64,000 bases of DNA from Motiliproteus sp965230185 (GCA_965230185.1 OZ245995.1:2604001-2668000); one strand, 5' to 3'; counted from the first letter of the stretch, positions 41,922 to 51,912 are shown. The notes: generated by a model not told the origin, from the letters alone. A program made the numbers and translations.

Positions 41922-44174
41922 GTGCTGAACAAAGATTTAGAACTGACTCTGAGCATGGCCTTCCAGGAGGCAAGGGATAAGCGACACGAATTTATGACCG
42001 TGGAGCACCTGTTGCTGGCGCTGCTGAACAATAATTCGGCCATTGAAGTGCTCGAAGCCTGCGGAGTCAACATTGATAAGCTGCGCGCCAACCTGAACGC
42101 ATTTGTCGACTCGACCACCCCTCTGATTCCTGCCGATGATCACGAACGGGATACCCAGCCAACGCTGGGATTTCAGCGGGTGCTGCAGCGAGCCGTTTTC
42201 CATGTCCAGTCATCGGGCAAGAATGAGGTTACCGGCGCCAACGTACTGGTCGCCATTTTCAGTGAGCAGGAGAGTCAGGCCGTCTATGCGCTGAACCAGC
42301 AGGGCGTAGAACGAATTGACGTCATCAACTATATCTCCCACGGAATATCCAAGGTGCTGGATGATGCTCATCCGCATGACGACGAGCCTTCTGTTGAAGG
42401 AGAAGCCGACGATAGCGCCCAGCAGAGTCCGCTGAAGCAGTTCGCCATTAACCTCAATGAAGTCTCCATCGCCGGGCGTATAGATCCTCTGGTCGGGCGT
42501 CAGCATGAGCTTGAGCGGGTCATCCAGATCCTGTCACGGCGCCGGAAGAACAACCCGCTGCTGGTCGGTGAGGCCGGCGTGGGGAAAACCGCCATTGCGG
42601 AAGGGCTGGCCCGTAAAATTGTTGAAGGTGATGTCCCTGAGGTGATCGGCAACAGCGTGGTGTACTCACTGGATATGGGAGCGCTGCTGGCCGGCACCAA
42701 GTACCGGGGGGATTTTGAAAAGCGACTGAAAGGTCTTCTGGCTGAAATCAGCAAACAGGACAACAGCATTCTGTTTATCGATGAGATACATACCATTATC
42801 GGAGCCGGCGCCGCATCCGGTGGGGCGATGGATGCTTCCAATCTGTTGAAACCGCTGCTGAGCAGTGGTGAGCTGCGTTGTATCGGTTCGACAACCTTTC
42901 AGGAGTTCCGCGGAGTATTTGAAAAAGATCGCGCGCTGGCACGACGATTCCAGAAGATCGACGTGCTGGAGCCGACGGTTGATGAGACCTACCAGATTCT
43001 TAAGGGATTGAAGTCCCGCTATGAAAAACATCATAACCTGTCCTACACGGATAAGGCGCTGAGAGCCGCATCGGAGTTGGCCGATCGTTATATTAATGAC
43101 AAGCACATGCCGGACAAGGCTATCGATGTTGTCGATGAGGCCGGTGCTTATCAGCAGCTGCTGGTTGAGAAGAAACGGAAGAAACGCATCGATGTTTCCG
43201 ATATCGAAACTATCGTTGCTAAAATTGCCAGAATCCCGCCAAAGAGTGTTTCCGCTTCCGATAAGAATGCGCTGCAGAATCTTGAGAAGAACCTGAAGAT
43301 GGTGGTGTTTGGTCAGGATCCGGCGATTGGTTCGCTGGCATCGGCGATCAAGCTGTCCCGGGCTGGTCTGAAAGAACCGCAGAAACCGATTGGTTCCTTC
43401 CTGTTCGCCGGTCCGACCGGGGTCGGCAAGACCGAAGTGACGGCTCAGCTGGCGAAAATCATGGGGATCGAACTGGTTCGTTTCGATATGTCTGAATACA
43501 TGGAGCGTCATACCGTATCGCGACTGATCGGTGCGCCACCGGGCTATGTCGGGTACGATCAGGGCGGCTTGCTGACCGAAGCGATTACCAAGTCACCTCA
43601 TTGTGTACTGTTGCTTGATGAGATTGAAAAAGCCCATCCCGAAGTCTTCAATCTGCTGCTGCAGGTGATGGATAACGGTACGCTGACCGACAACAATGGT
43701 CGTAAAGCCGATTTTCGCAATGTCATTCTGGTAATGACCACCAACGCCGGTGCTCAGGAACTGAGCCGCCGTTCCATAGGCTTTTCTGCTCAGGATCACA
43801 GCAGCGACGGTATGGAGGCTATCCGCAAGACCTTTACACCTGAATTCCGCAATCGTCTGGACGCAATCATTCAGTTTCAGGCGCTGGATACGCAAGTCAT
43901 ACGTGGTGTGGTCGACAAGTTCCTGACCCAGCTGCAAGCGCAGCTGGATGACAAGCGGGTTCATCTGCATGTCGATACCGCGGCCGTCGACTGGCTGGCT
44001 GAACACGGCTACGACGAAAAAATGGGTGCACGACCCATGGCCCGTCTTATTCAGGAAGAGATCAAGAAGCCGCTGGCAGAGCAGGTGCTGTTCGGAGAAC
44101 TGTCCGCTAAGGGGGGTGATGTTCGGGTGACTGTCAGTGACGACAAGCTGGAGTTCAGCTACGAGGCAGCTTAA
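41922..44174 (+). CDS. clpA: ATP-dependent Clp protease ATP-binding subunit ClpA
   Basis: Hexameric AAA+ unfoldase of 750 residues that feeds ClpP. Order: N-domain (ELTLSMAFQEARDKRHEFMTVEHLLLALL), first AAA+ with GEAGVGKTAIAEGLA and FIDEIHTIIGAG, then second AAA+ with GPTGVGKTEVTAQLA and LLLDEIEKAHPEVFN. The IGF/L ClpP-docking loop is recognisable after RRSIGFSAQ. The start is GTG and aligns with E. coli MLNQELEL. It is downstream of clpS. Confidence 0.97.
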   Translation: MLNKDLELTLSMAFQEARDKRHEFMTVEHLLLALLNNNSAIEVLEACGVNIDKLRANLNAFVDSTTPLIPADDHERDTQPTLGFQRVLQRAVFHVQSSGKNEVTGANVLVAIFSEQESQAVYALNQQGVERIDVINYISHGISKVLDDAHPHDDEPSVEGEADDSAQQSPLKQFAINLNEVSIAGRIDPLVGRQHELERVIQILSRRRKNNPLLVGEAGVGKTAIAEGLARKIVEGDVPEVIGNSVVYSLDMGALLAGTKYRGDFEKRLKGLLAEISKQDNSILFIDEIHTIIGAGAASGGAMDASNLLKPLLSSGELRCIGSTTFQEFRGVFEKDRALARRFQKIDVLEPTVDETYQILKGLKSRYEKHHNLSYTDKALRAASELADRYINDKHMPDKAIDVVDEAGAYQQLLVEKKRKKRIDVSDIETIVAKIARIPPKSVSASDKNALQNLEKNLKMVVFGQDPAIGSLASAIKLSRAGLKEPQKPIGSFLFAGPTGVGKTEVTAQLAKIMGIELVRFDMSEYMERHTVSRLIGAPPGYVGYDQGGLLTEAITKSPHCVLLLDEIEKAHPEVFNLLLQVMDNGTLTDNNGRKADFRNVILVMTTNAGAQELSRRSIGFSAQDHSSDGMEAIRKTFTPEFRNRLDAIIQFQALDTQVIRGVVDKFLTQLQAQLDDKRVHLHVDTAAVDWLAEHGYDEKMGARPMARLIQEEIKKPLAEQVLFGELSAKGGDVRVTVSDDKLEFSYEAA

Positions 44175-44183
44175 CGCTGCCTC
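44163..44183. terminator. Hairpin spanning the clpA stop codon
   Basis: Perfect 8-bp stem GAGGCAGC/GCTGCCTC with loop TTAAC, containing the clpA TAA. There is no T-run. A second perfect repeat CGGATCA-GA-TGATCCG lies at 44223-44238 before the convergent infA end. Together they may end both transcripts. Confidence 0.5.
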
Positions 44184-44255
44184 AGTTCAGCTGTTTGTCG
44201 GTTCAGCGAGGCTGAGTCGACGCGGATCAGATGATCCGTATGCTGTCGGGAGAGT

Positions 44256-44474
44256 TTACCGTGCGCGGTAAACGATACGGCCTTTTGAAAGGTCGTAAGG
44301 AGTCAGTTCTACTTTCACCTTGTCGCCGGTGAGGATGCGGATATAGTGCTTGCGCATCTTGCCGGAGATGTGTGCGGTTACGACGTGCCCATTTTCGAGC
44401 TCTACACGGAACATGGTGTTCGGCAGAGTGTCGATGATGGTGCCATCCATTTCAATGCAATCTTCTTTTGCCAT
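44256..44474 (-). CDS. infA: Translation initiation factor IF-1
   Basis: A 72-residue S1/OB-fold protein that binds the ribosomal A site during initiation. The start MAKEDCIEMDG, the MFRVELENGHVVTAHISGKMRKHYIRI core and the KVKVELTPYDLSKGRI end match the family closely. The upstream in-frame extension (MAPEVSPV) has no ribosome-binding site, so I use the internal ATG. It lies downstream of bpt on the same strand, in the common clpA/infA/aat context. Confidence 0.97.
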   Translation of the reverse strand: MAKEDCIEMDGTIIDTLPNTMFRVELENGHVVTAHISGKMRKHYIRILTGDKVKVELTPYDLSKGRIVYRAR

Positions 44475-44579
44475 TACTGGGCTTACCTCTGGGGCCAATC
44501 AAGCCAGGTTCAGTTACTGGGTGGATCTTCTGCTAAGGCGCGGTATTTTGCCTCATTTATAACGCATTAGCAAAAGAAA

Positions 44580-45317
44580 CTATGGTGACAGCGGACCATT
44601 CTCCGGAGTTTTTTTCATCTCAATCCAGTGGCCGTCCAGCAGCAGCTGAATTGGGCGGTATTCAATTTTGTAGTCCATTTTCTGACAGCCTTTGATCCAG
44701 TATCCCAGATAGAGAAAGGGCAGGCCCAGTTCTCGGGTTACGGCTATCTGTCTGAGAATGGCATACCTGCCCAGGCTGCGATGCTCGTGTTCCGGCGCGA
44801 AAAACGTATAGATGGCAGACAGTCCCTGATCGAGGCGATCGACCACGGCCACTGCCACCAGTTCTTTATCGGTGCTGAACTGGTAGAAGCAGGTATCCTG
44901 CTCCGTTTTTACCAGAAATGATTCAAACTGCTCCGGACTGGGAGGGTACATGTCGCCATCGGCATGACGATGATTGATATAGCGCTCGTAAAGGCTGTAG
45001 ATTTCGTCGCTGTACAGCGGGCGGGTGATGCGTAGCTTAAGGTCCTGATTTGATCGCATAACCCGATTCTGGTTGCGTGACCGGGTAAAGGTGTCAACCG
45101 GTATGCGTGCAGAAATACAGGCGTTGCAACCGTTGCAGTGGGGACGGTATACGTGAGGGCCGCTGCGCCGGAAGCCAAGATCGGACAGAACGCTGTAGCC
45201 GGTCTGGTCCAGTTCGGCCTTCGGATCGACAAAAAGCGTCTTGGCCTGCCGGTTGCTCAGATAGCTGCAGGGGTGCTCCGGTGTCGCATAAAACTGTAAT
45301 TCACGCAGATTAGTCAC
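44580..45317 (-). CDS. bpt: Leucyl/aspartyl-type N-end transferase (Bpt)
   Basis: A 245-residue aminoacyl-tRNA-protein transferase that, in the bacterial Bpt branch, attaches Leu to proteins with N-terminal Asp or Glu. The N-terminal cysteine cluster region CSYL...CNGCNACISARIP and the GNAT-like C-terminal half (FLYLGYWIKGCQKMDYK) are clear. The start is GTG, overlapping the aat stop by eight bases (GTGACTAA), which decides it over the longer frame. With aat, clpS and clpA it completes an N-degron degradation module. Confidence 0.95.
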   Translation of the reverse strand: MTNLRELQFYATPEHPCSYLSNRQAKTLFVDPKAELDQTGYSVLSDLGFRRSGPHVYRPHCNGCNACISARIPVDTFTRSRNQNRVMRSNQDLKLRITRPLYSDEIYSLYERYINHRHADGDMYPPSPEQFESFLVKTEQDTCFYQFSTDKELVAVAVVDRLDQGLSAIYTFFAPEHEHRSLGRYAILRQIAVTRELGLPFLYLGYWIKGCQKMDYKIEYRPIQLLLDGHWIEMKKTPENGPLSP

Positions 45318-46032
45318 GTTGGCGGCCAGACTCCCGATAACTCCAGGACATGCGCCATTCGTGATTGACCTCAGTATCGACTTCGCGCTCAAGGATTGCT
45401 GCAAACTCGCCGCGAGGGATTTCACTGGCGCCCAGGCTGGCCAGGTGATCACTGTGCACCTGGCAGTCTATTAAATAATAACCCCAGCTTCGCAATTGTT
45501 CGACCAGATGAACGAACGCGATCTTGGATCCATCCCTCTCGGCGCTGAACATCGACTCTCCAAAGAAGAGGCGACCCATCGCCAGTCCGTAAAGGCCGCC
45601 GATCAGCCGGTCGTTTCGCCACACTTCTACGGAGTGAGCGATACCGGTCTGGTGAAGTTCCAGATAGGCCTGCTTCATATCCGCTGTTATCCAGGTGTCG
45701 GCAGAGGTGGCTCGAGGGGCTGAGCAAGCGACAATTACGGATTCGAAATCACTGTCAAAGGTAACTGTATAGTCTTGTTTTGAAAGTGCTTTTTTAAGGC
45801 TTTTTGAGATGTGTAACTGTTCTGGATAGAGTACGCAGCGAGGATCCGGGCTCCACCAGAGCAGGGGCTGTTCATCATCGAACCAGGGGAAAATCCCCCG
45901 GCGGTAGGCTGCTATCAGACGAGGCGCAGACAGATCGCCTCCGGCAGCCAGTAGCCCGTTGGGTTCCCGCAGGGCGTGGCTGAGCGGAGGGAATGCGATG
46001 CTGTCAGGGTCAAGCCAGGCAATGCTTGTCAT
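45310..46032 (-). CDS. aat: Leucyl/phenylalanyl-tRNA-protein transferase
   Basis: Transfers Leu or Phe from tRNA to proteins with N-terminal Lys or Arg, creating a ClpS degron. The 240-residue length is typical. Conserved blocks are GLLAAGGDLSAPRLIAAYRRGIFPWF, WWSPDPRCVL, AYLELHQTGIAHSVEVW and GESMFSAERDGSKIAFVHL. It starts 12 bases after trxB on the same strand and overlaps bpt by eight bases, so the two transferases are probably translated together. Confidence 0.97.
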   Translation of the reverse strand: MTSIAWLDPDSIAFPPLSHALREPNGLLAAGGDLSAPRLIAAYRRGIFPWFDDEQPLLWWSPDPRCVLYPEQLHISKSLKKALSKQDYTVTFDSDFESVIVACSAPRATSADTWITADMKQAYLELHQTGIAHSVEVWRNDRLIGGLYGLAMGRLFFGESMFSAERDGSKIAFVHLVEQLRSWGYYLIDCQVHSDHLASLGASEIPRGEFAAILEREVDTEVNHEWRMSWSYRESGRQRD

Positions 46033-46044
46033 GCCGCTGGGTGG

Positions 46045-47001
46045 CTATTTATTGAGATTGTCCAGATAACGCTCGGCGTCCAGGGCGGCCATGCAGCCGA
46101 AACCGGCCGAGGTTACGGCCTGTCGATAGACCTGATCGGCAACATCGCCGGCGGCGAATACGCCCGCAATGCTGGTTTGTGTGGCGTTTCCATTCAGGCC
46201 GCTGTTAATCTGCAGGTAGCCGTTTTTCATTTCCAGCTGACCGGCAAAAATATCGGTGTTGGGCTTGTGGCCAATAGCGATAAAAGCCCCCTGGGTTTCC
46301 AGTTCTTTGGCTTCACCGGTGTGAACGTTTTTGATTCGTACTCCGGTCACGCCCATGTCATCACCAAGCACTTCCTCGAGAGTGTGGTTCCATTCGATGG
46401 TGATGTTGCCATTTTCCGCTTTTTCAAGAATGTGGTCCTGAAGTATCTTCTCGCTACGCAGCGTATCGCGGCGATGGATCAGGGTAACCTCGGCCGCGAT
46501 ATTGGAGAGGTAAAGCGCTTCTTCGACCGCAGTGTTACCGCCCCCGACAACGACTACCTTCTGGTTGCGGTAGAAAAAACCATCGCAGGTGGCGCAGGCG
46601 CTGACACCTTTGCCCATAAAGGCTTCTTCAGACTTCAGCCCCAGGTACTGAGCGGATGCACCGGTGGCAATTATCAGGGCATCGCAGCTGTATTCGGCGC
46701 TGTCTCCTTTGAGGATAAACGGGCGCTGCTGCAGGGATACTTCGTTGATATGGTCAAAAATAACTTCGGTTTCGAAGCGCTCTGCGTGTTGCTGCATGCG
46801 TTGCATCAGCTCCGGGCCCTGAACGCCCTCAGCATCACCCGGCCAGTTGTCGACGTCGGTGGTGGTGGTCAGCTGGCCGCCTGCCTGCATGCCGGTGATA
46901 ACCACCGGATCAAGATTGGCTCGTGCTGCATAGATGGCAGCTGTGTATCCGGCAGGGCCTGAACCTAATACGATCAGTTTGTGGTGTTTAACTTCGCTCA
47001 T
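46045..47001 (-). CDS. trxB: Thioredoxin reductase
   Basis: NADPH-dependent flavoenzyme of 318 residues that reduces thioredoxin. The FAD fold LGSGPAGYTAAIYAARA, the redox disulfide CATCDGFFY (about residue 136), the NADPH fold VVVVGGGNTAVEEALYLS with HRRDTLR, and the second FAD block GVFAAGDVAD are all intact. It is the first of the minus-strand trxB-aat-bpt group and divergent from ftsK, as in many Pseudomonas relatives. Confidence 0.97.
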   Translation of the reverse strand: MSEVKHHKLIVLGSGPAGYTAAIYAARANLDPVVITGMQAGGQLTTTTDVDNWPGDAEGVQGPELMQRMQQHAERFETEVIFDHINEVSLQQRPFILKGDSAEYSCDALIIATGASAQYLGLKSEEAFMGKGVSACATCDGFFYRNQKVVVVGGGNTAVEEALYLSNIAAEVTLIHRRDTLRSEKILQDHILEKAENGNITIEWNHTLEEVLGDDMGVTGVRIKNVHTGEAKELETQGAFIAIGHKPNTDIFAGQLEMKNGYLQINSGLNGNATQTSIAGVFAAGDVADQVYRQAVTSAGFGCMAALDAERYLDNLNK

Positions 47002-47180
47002 GGGATGCTCTCGATTGAGTAACTGTTGCGGTAACTGGCTGCGAAGGCGCTATCTTAATCCAATCCGTTACCGATGGGGAACTTTATGCCTTTCTTACAC
47101 ACTCTGGGCAACTGGCAGCGCTGCTCCGGCAAGCTAAATATGGTACTTTTGTTTTTTTATTCAAGGGGGATGTCTGGATT

Positions 47181-49847
47181 TTGACGGCGACCGAGAGAGA
47201 AGCATTTATCGGATTCGTTTCACGGATAGCGAAAGAGGGAGGGCTGATCATTCTGATCGCCTGCTGCACCTTCCTGATGTTGTCACTGCTGACATTCGAT
47301 GCGAGAGACCCGGGCTGGTCCCATCTGGGCTATGACGGGGCGGTACGAAATCTGGCCGGGGTTGCCGGAGCCTGGGTCGGAGACTTCTGTTATTCCGGCC
47401 TCGGGTTCTTCGCCTTTGCGCCGCCGCTGATGATCGGCTGGCGAGCCCTGCTGTTTTTGCGAAAGCGGGAAGCAGGGATTGGCAGTGCGTTACCCTATTT
47501 CACCCTCAGGCTGCTGGGGGCGATCTTTTTTGTGCTGGCAGGTACGGCTCTGGCCAGCCTGCATTTCGGTAATCAGTGGCTGCAGTTGCCGTTTGGTGCC
47601 GGCGGCATGATCGGACTGTCACTTTCCAGTGAATCGGCATCGCTGTTTGGCCTGGTCGGGTCGACTCTGGTGCTGCTGGCGTTCTGGATGCTTGGCCTTA
47701 CGCTGTTCTCGGACTTCTCCTGGACCGGTACCGCCGACACCCTCGGCGGACTGATGCTTAAGGCAGGCGAGCGATGCAGGGAGCTGCTGACATCCACCGG
47801 AAGCTCAGAAAATACCGATCATTCCGTAAGGCGGCAGGAGGAATTACGCGAAGACACGCTGGAATTTTTCGAAGACGCCGATGAGACATCAGCCCGGGCG
47901 GCAGAAAGTACAGATTATGCTGGCCACTCGCTGAAAGAGCCCTCAGCTGATGAAGAATCAGATCGAGGTGTGTTTTCGTCTTTGCTGGCCAGGTTCAGCG
48001 GCCGCGATCAGCTGCAGCAGCCGGCAGAGCGGAGAGAGGAACCTCATTTTGATCCCCCGTGGTCGGAATCCGGCAGCGAAAGTCCTTCCGAGCCCGAATC
48101 GATCGACTCTGTTGACGAGCGCCCGGCCCCGGTTGAAGCGGTTGTTTCCCCTGACGATGCCCTCCATCAGCCTCGCGGAGTGCCATCGGCAGACCCCATG
48201 GCTTCTGAGGAAATCGAGGCTGCGGAAAAGCACGTAAAAATCGTGCCGTTGTCAGAGACGCATCAGCCTCAGCTGTCCGAGGATGGTCCGGCTGGCGTAA
48301 CTGCAGCCGGAAGAAAAGAGGGGGCGATCTCGCTGCCGGCCAGACGTAAGATTCCTTCACTGAAGCTGCTGGACAAGCCGGAAGAGAAACGGGACGCCGG
48401 ATACAGCCCGGAAAAACTTGAGGTGATGTCTCGGCTGCTGGAAGCCAAGCTGAAGGATTTTGGCGTTATCGCCGAGGTCGTGGAAGTAAATCCCGGCCCG
48501 GTCATTACCCGTTTTGAAATCCAGCCGGCGCCGGGCGTCAAAGTCAGCAAAATTTCCAACCTGGCAAAGGATCTGGCTCGTTCGATGGCGGTGCTGAGCG
48601 TCCGGGTCGTCGAGGTGATTGCCGGCAAGTCTGTTGTCGGTATCGAGATCCCCAACGAAAACCGTGAGATCGTTCGTCTCAGCGAGGTGCTGTACGCCGA
48701 TGTCTACGGCAAGGCCGAGTCGAAACTGAGCCTGGCGCTGGGCAACGATATCGCCGGTAATCCGGTGGTGGTCAATCTTGCGAAAATGCCCCACCTGCTG
48801 GTGGCCGGGACAACCGGTTCCGGTAAGTCGGTGGGCGTCAATGCCATGCTGCTCAGTCTGCTGTTCAAGGCGACGCCCGATGAGGTCCGCCTGATGATGG
48901 TCGACCCTAAGATGCTGGAACTGTCGATCTATGACGGCATTCCCCATCTGTTAACCCCGGTTATCACTGATATGAAAGAGGCGGCTTCCGGCCTGCGCTG
49001 GTGTGTGGCGGAGATGGAACGCCGCTATAAACTGATGGCCAAGCTCGGAGTTCGTAACCTGGCCGGTTTTAACGATAAGATTATCGCAGCCAGAGCTGCA
49101 GGCCAGCCGATCGTCGATCCGCTGTGGAATCCGCTGGAAGAGGGATTCGATGAACAGGCTCCGGCACCGGAGCTGGAAACGCTGCCCTATATTGTCGTCG
49201 TAATCGACGAATTTGCCGATATGATGATGATCGTCGGCAAAAAGGTAGAAGAACTGATTGCCCGTATTGCCCAGAAAGCCCGTGCCGCAGGTATCCACCT
49301 GATCCTGGCCACGCAGCGTCCTTCTGTGGATGTTATTACCGGCCTGATTAAGGCCAACGTGCCCACCCGAATCGCCTTTCAGGTCTCTTCCAAGATAGAT
49401 TCCCGCACTATTCTGGATCAGAGTGGTGCGGAACATCTGCTGGGCTATGGCGATATGCTCTATCTGCCTGCCGGAACCAGCATGCCGGTCAGGGTCCATG
49501 GCGCCTTCGTCGCCGATGACGAAGTGCATCGGCTGGTCGAAGCCTGGAAGAAGTGGGGGCCTGCCGAATTTGTCGAAGAGATTCTGATGGAGTCGGTTGA
49601 TGCGGATATGACCGGTGGCGCCAGCGGCTCTTTGTTTGAGGATGAACAGGACCCGCTCTACGACGAAGCGGTGGCGTTTGTGACCCAGAGCCGCAGAGCA
49701 TCGATCTCCGCTGTGCAGCGAAAACTTAAAATCGGCTACAACCGGGCCGCCAGAATGGTGGAGTCGATGGAGGCCGCAGGTGTGGTCAGTGAAGCAGGAC
49801 ACAATGGCGGGCGCGAGGTGCTGGCGCCACCGCCGGTTCAGGGTTGA
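47181..49847 (+). CDS. ftsK: DNA translocase FtsK
   Basis: Septal DNA pump of 888 residues that couples chromosome segregation to division and activates XerCD. It has four N-terminal transmembrane helices (about 18-170), a long acidic low-complexity linker (about 200-385), the alpha-beta motor with Walker A AGTTGSGKSVGVN near residue 545 and Walker B VVVIDEFADMMM near 675, and a C-terminal gamma winged helix (DPLYDEAVAFVTQSRRASIS) that reads KOPS. The start is an unusual TTG with GGGGGA ten bases upstream; no in-frame ATG or GTG fits better. lolA follows. Confidence 0.95.
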   Translation: MTATEREAFIGFVSRIAKEGGLIILIACCTFLMLSLLTFDARDPGWSHLGYDGAVRNLAGVAGAWVGDFCYSGLGFFAFAPPLMIGWRALLFLRKREAGIGSALPYFTLRLLGAIFFVLAGTALASLHFGNQWLQLPFGAGGMIGLSLSSESASLFGLVGSTLVLLAFWMLGLTLFSDFSWTGTADTLGGLMLKAGERCRELLTSTGSSENTDHSVRRQEELREDTLEFFEDADETSARAAESTDYAGHSLKEPSADEESDRGVFSSLLARFSGRDQLQQPAERREEPHFDPPWSESGSESPSEPESIDSVDERPAPVEAVVSPDDALHQPRGVPSADPMASEEIEAAEKHVKIVPLSETHQPQLSEDGPAGVTAAGRKEGAISLPARRKIPSLKLLDKPEEKRDAGYSPEKLEVMSRLLEAKLKDFGVIAEVVEVNPGPVITRFEIQPAPGVKVSKISNLAKDLARSMAVLSVRVVEVIAGKSVVGIEIPNENREIVRLSEVLYADVYGKAESKLSLALGNDIAGNPVVVNLAKMPHLLVAGTTGSGKSVGVNAMLLSLLFKATPDEVRLMMVDPKMLELSIYDGIPHLLTPVITDMKEAASGLRWCVAEMERRYKLMAKLGVRNLAGFNDKIIAARAAGQPIVDPLWNPLEEGFDEQAPAPELETLPYIVVVIDEFADMMMIVGKKVEELIARIAQKARAAGIHLILATQRPSVDVITGLIKANVPTRIAFQVSSKIDSRTILDQSGAEHLLGYGDMLYLPAGTSMPVRVHGAFVADDEVHRLVEAWKKWGPAEFVEEILMESVDADMTGGASGSLFEDEQDPLYDEAVAFVTQSRRASISAVQRKLKIGYNRAARMVESMEAAGVVSEAGHNGGREVLAPPPVQG

Positions 49848-49874
49848 CCGTAAACGATATTGAAAGGACCGATC

Positions 49875-50504
49875 ATGAATTTCAGAGAGTTATGTGCAGG
49901 GCTGGTATTGTGTTGTTCAGCGCTGGTGGTCGATGTCGCCGTTGCCGAAACCCCGGCCGGCAATCTGAACCGCCTGCTGTCGGGGCTGGAGAGTTTCAGC
50001 GCCGATTTCGAACAGCTGGTGCTGGATAACAGCGGCAGTCGAATGCAGTCGTCCACCGGTCACGTCGATCTGCAGCGCCCCGGAAAGTTTCGCTGGACCA
50101 CGGAAGAGCCTTTCCCGCAATTGCTGGTTTCCGACGGCCAGCAGCTCTGGCTCTACGATGAGGATCTGGAGCAGGTCACTGTTCAGACGGTGGATAAGCA
50201 GCTCAGTAACACCCCGGCGCTGCTGCTCAGTGGCGACCTGAGCAAACTGCAGGAGAGCTTTGTGATTGCCGGGCCCGCCAGCGGCGATGACGGCATCTAC
50301 CGGCTGACGCCCGTCGATAAGAACGCACTTTTTACCGTGATGCGAATGATGTTCACCGCCGGAGTGCTGATTGAGATGCAGCTGGAGGATAATCTGGGCC
50401 AGCAGACCAGCGTGGTTTTCGCAGAGCGAAAGCTGAACCCGGAGCTGGACGCGGCGATGTTTACTTTTACCGTGCCGGAAGGAGTGGATGTCATTGTTGA
50501 ATAA
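49875..50504 (+). CDS. lolA: Outer-membrane lipoprotein carrier protein LolA
   Basis: Periplasmic chaperone of 209 residues that ferries lipoproteins from LolCDE to LolB. A signal peptide (LCAGLVLCCSALVVDVAVAE) precedes the mature protein, which has FSADFEQLVLD, GHVDLQRPGKFRWTTEEPFPQLLVSDGQQLWLYD, and the late VVFAERKLNPELD strand of the LolA fold. The start MNFREL has AAAGGA at good spacing; a TTG 15 bases upstream is less likely. It lies between ftsK and rarA, the usual order. Confidence 0.95.
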   Translation: MNFRELCAGLVLCCSALVVDVAVAETPAGNLNRLLSGLESFSADFEQLVLDNSGSRMQSSTGHVDLQRPGKFRWTTEEPFPQLLVSDGQQLWLYDEDLEQVTVQTVDKQLSNTPALLLSGDLSKLQESFVIAGPASGDDGIYRLTPVDKNALFTVMRMMFTAGVLIEMQLEDNLGQQTSVVFAERKLNPELDAAMFTFTVPEGVDVIVE

Positions 50505-50555
50505 GAAAGCGGGGAAGCAGGCTGGCTCCGCGGCAGGGATACGGATCTGAGGCAG

Positions 50556-51911
50556 ATGGAACAGGATCTTTTTGCTTCCGAAGTTCAGGGTTATGAGCCG
50601 CTGGCCTCCAGGATGCGGCCTCGCTGTCTCGATGACTATGTGGGTCAACAGCATGTGCTGGGACCCGATAAAGCGCTGCGTAAAGCGATTGAGCAGGGTA
50701 CTCCCCATTCAATGGTGCTCTGGGGGCCACCAGGTGTCGGCAAAACCACCCTTGCCCGGCTGATAGCCGAGCTCAGCGATGCCCATTTTGAAGTGATCTC
50801 CGCGGTGCTGGCCGGAGTGAAAGATATCCGTCAGGCCGTCGAGCAGGCGAAGCAGCTGAGAGCCCAGTCCGGGCGTAAAACCATTCTGTTCGTGGATGAG
50901 GTTCACCGGTTCAACAAGGCGCAGCAGGATGCGTTTCTGCCCTACGTGGAGGAGGGTACGCTGATCTTTATCGGTGCAACAACCGAGAATCCATCTTTTG
51001 AACTGAACAGCGCTTTGCTCTCCCGGGCTCGGGTCTATCTGCTGCGATCGCTGGATGAGGAGGTGTTAAGTGACCTTGTGCAGCGTGCGCTTAACGACCG
51101 GGAACGCGGTCTTGGTGAGCGTCCGGTTGATATCGACGAAGATGCTATCGCGCTGATAGCCCGGGCTGCCGATGGTGACGCCCGCAGGGCGCTGAACCTG
51201 CTGGAAATCGCCTCAGATCTGGCGCGTCGGGAGGCGGGCAGGGAGATCATCGACAACGAGGTGCTGACGGAGGTGCTGCAGGAAAACACACGCCGGTACG
51301 ATAAAGGCGGAGACATTTTCTACGACCAGATTTCCGCTTTTCACAAATCAGTGCGCGGCTCTTCGCCGGATGGGGCTCTGTACTGGATGGCCCGGATGAT
51401 CGACGGCGGCTGCGATCCGCTCTATATCGCCAGGCGCCTGCTGGCTATCGCCTCCGAAGATATCGGCAATGCCGACCCCAGGGCTATGCAGGTAGCCCTC
51501 AACGCCTGGGACGCTTTCGAGCGGCTGGGGCCGGCGGAGGGAAATCGGGCTATTGCACAGGCGGCGGTCTACTGCGCCTGTGCGGCCAAGAGCAATGCCG
51601 TTTACACCGCTTTCAACCAGGTCATGGCGGATGTTCGCTCCGATCCCTCCTATGAGGTGCCGCACCATCTGCGAAACGCTCCGACAAAACTGATGAATGA
51701 CCTGGGGTATGGCCAGGAGTACCGCTACGCCCATGATGAGGAGCAGGCTTTTGCTGCCGGCGAGTGTTATCTGCCGGAACAACTGCAGCAGCGTCGCTAC
51801 TATCAACCGGAACCCCGCGGCCTTGAGATAAAGATCTCCGAAAAACTGAATCATCTGCGGGATCTGGACCGCCGCAGTTCCAGAAAACGATATCGACAGG
51901 GACAGGCCTGA
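50556..51911 (+). CDS. rarA: Replication-associated recombination protein A
   Basis: AAA+ ATPase of 451 residues related to clamp loaders, acting at stalled forks. Walker A is GPPGVGKTTLARLIA (about residue 55), Walker B FVDEVHRFNKAQQDAFLP, sensor 1 IGATTENPSF. The C-terminal MgsA_AAA_C tetramerisation domain includes DPLYIARRLLAIASEDIGNADP and the late PHHLRNAPTKLM. It follows lolA by 51 bases and its stop is one base from crcB. Confidence 0.97.
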   Translation: MEQDLFASEVQGYEPLASRMRPRCLDDYVGQQHVLGPDKALRKAIEQGTPHSMVLWGPPGVGKTTLARLIAELSDAHFEVISAVLAGVKDIRQAVEQAKQLRAQSGRKTILFVDEVHRFNKAQQDAFLPYVEEGTLIFIGATTENPSFELNSALLSRARVYLLRSLDEEVLSDLVQRALNDRERGLGERPVDIDEDAIALIARAADGDARRALNLLEIASDLARREAGREIIDNEVLTEVLQENTRRYDKGGDIFYDQISAFHKSVRGSSPDGALYWMARMIDGGCDPLYIARRLLAIASEDIGNADPRAMQVALNAWDAFERLGPAEGNRAIAQAAVYCACAAKSNAVYTAFNQVMADVRSDPSYEVPHHLRNAPTKLMNDLGYGQEYRYAHDEEQAFAAGECYLPEQLQQRRYYQPEPRGLEIKISEKLNHLRDLDRRSSRKRYRQGQA

Positions 51912-51912
51912 C

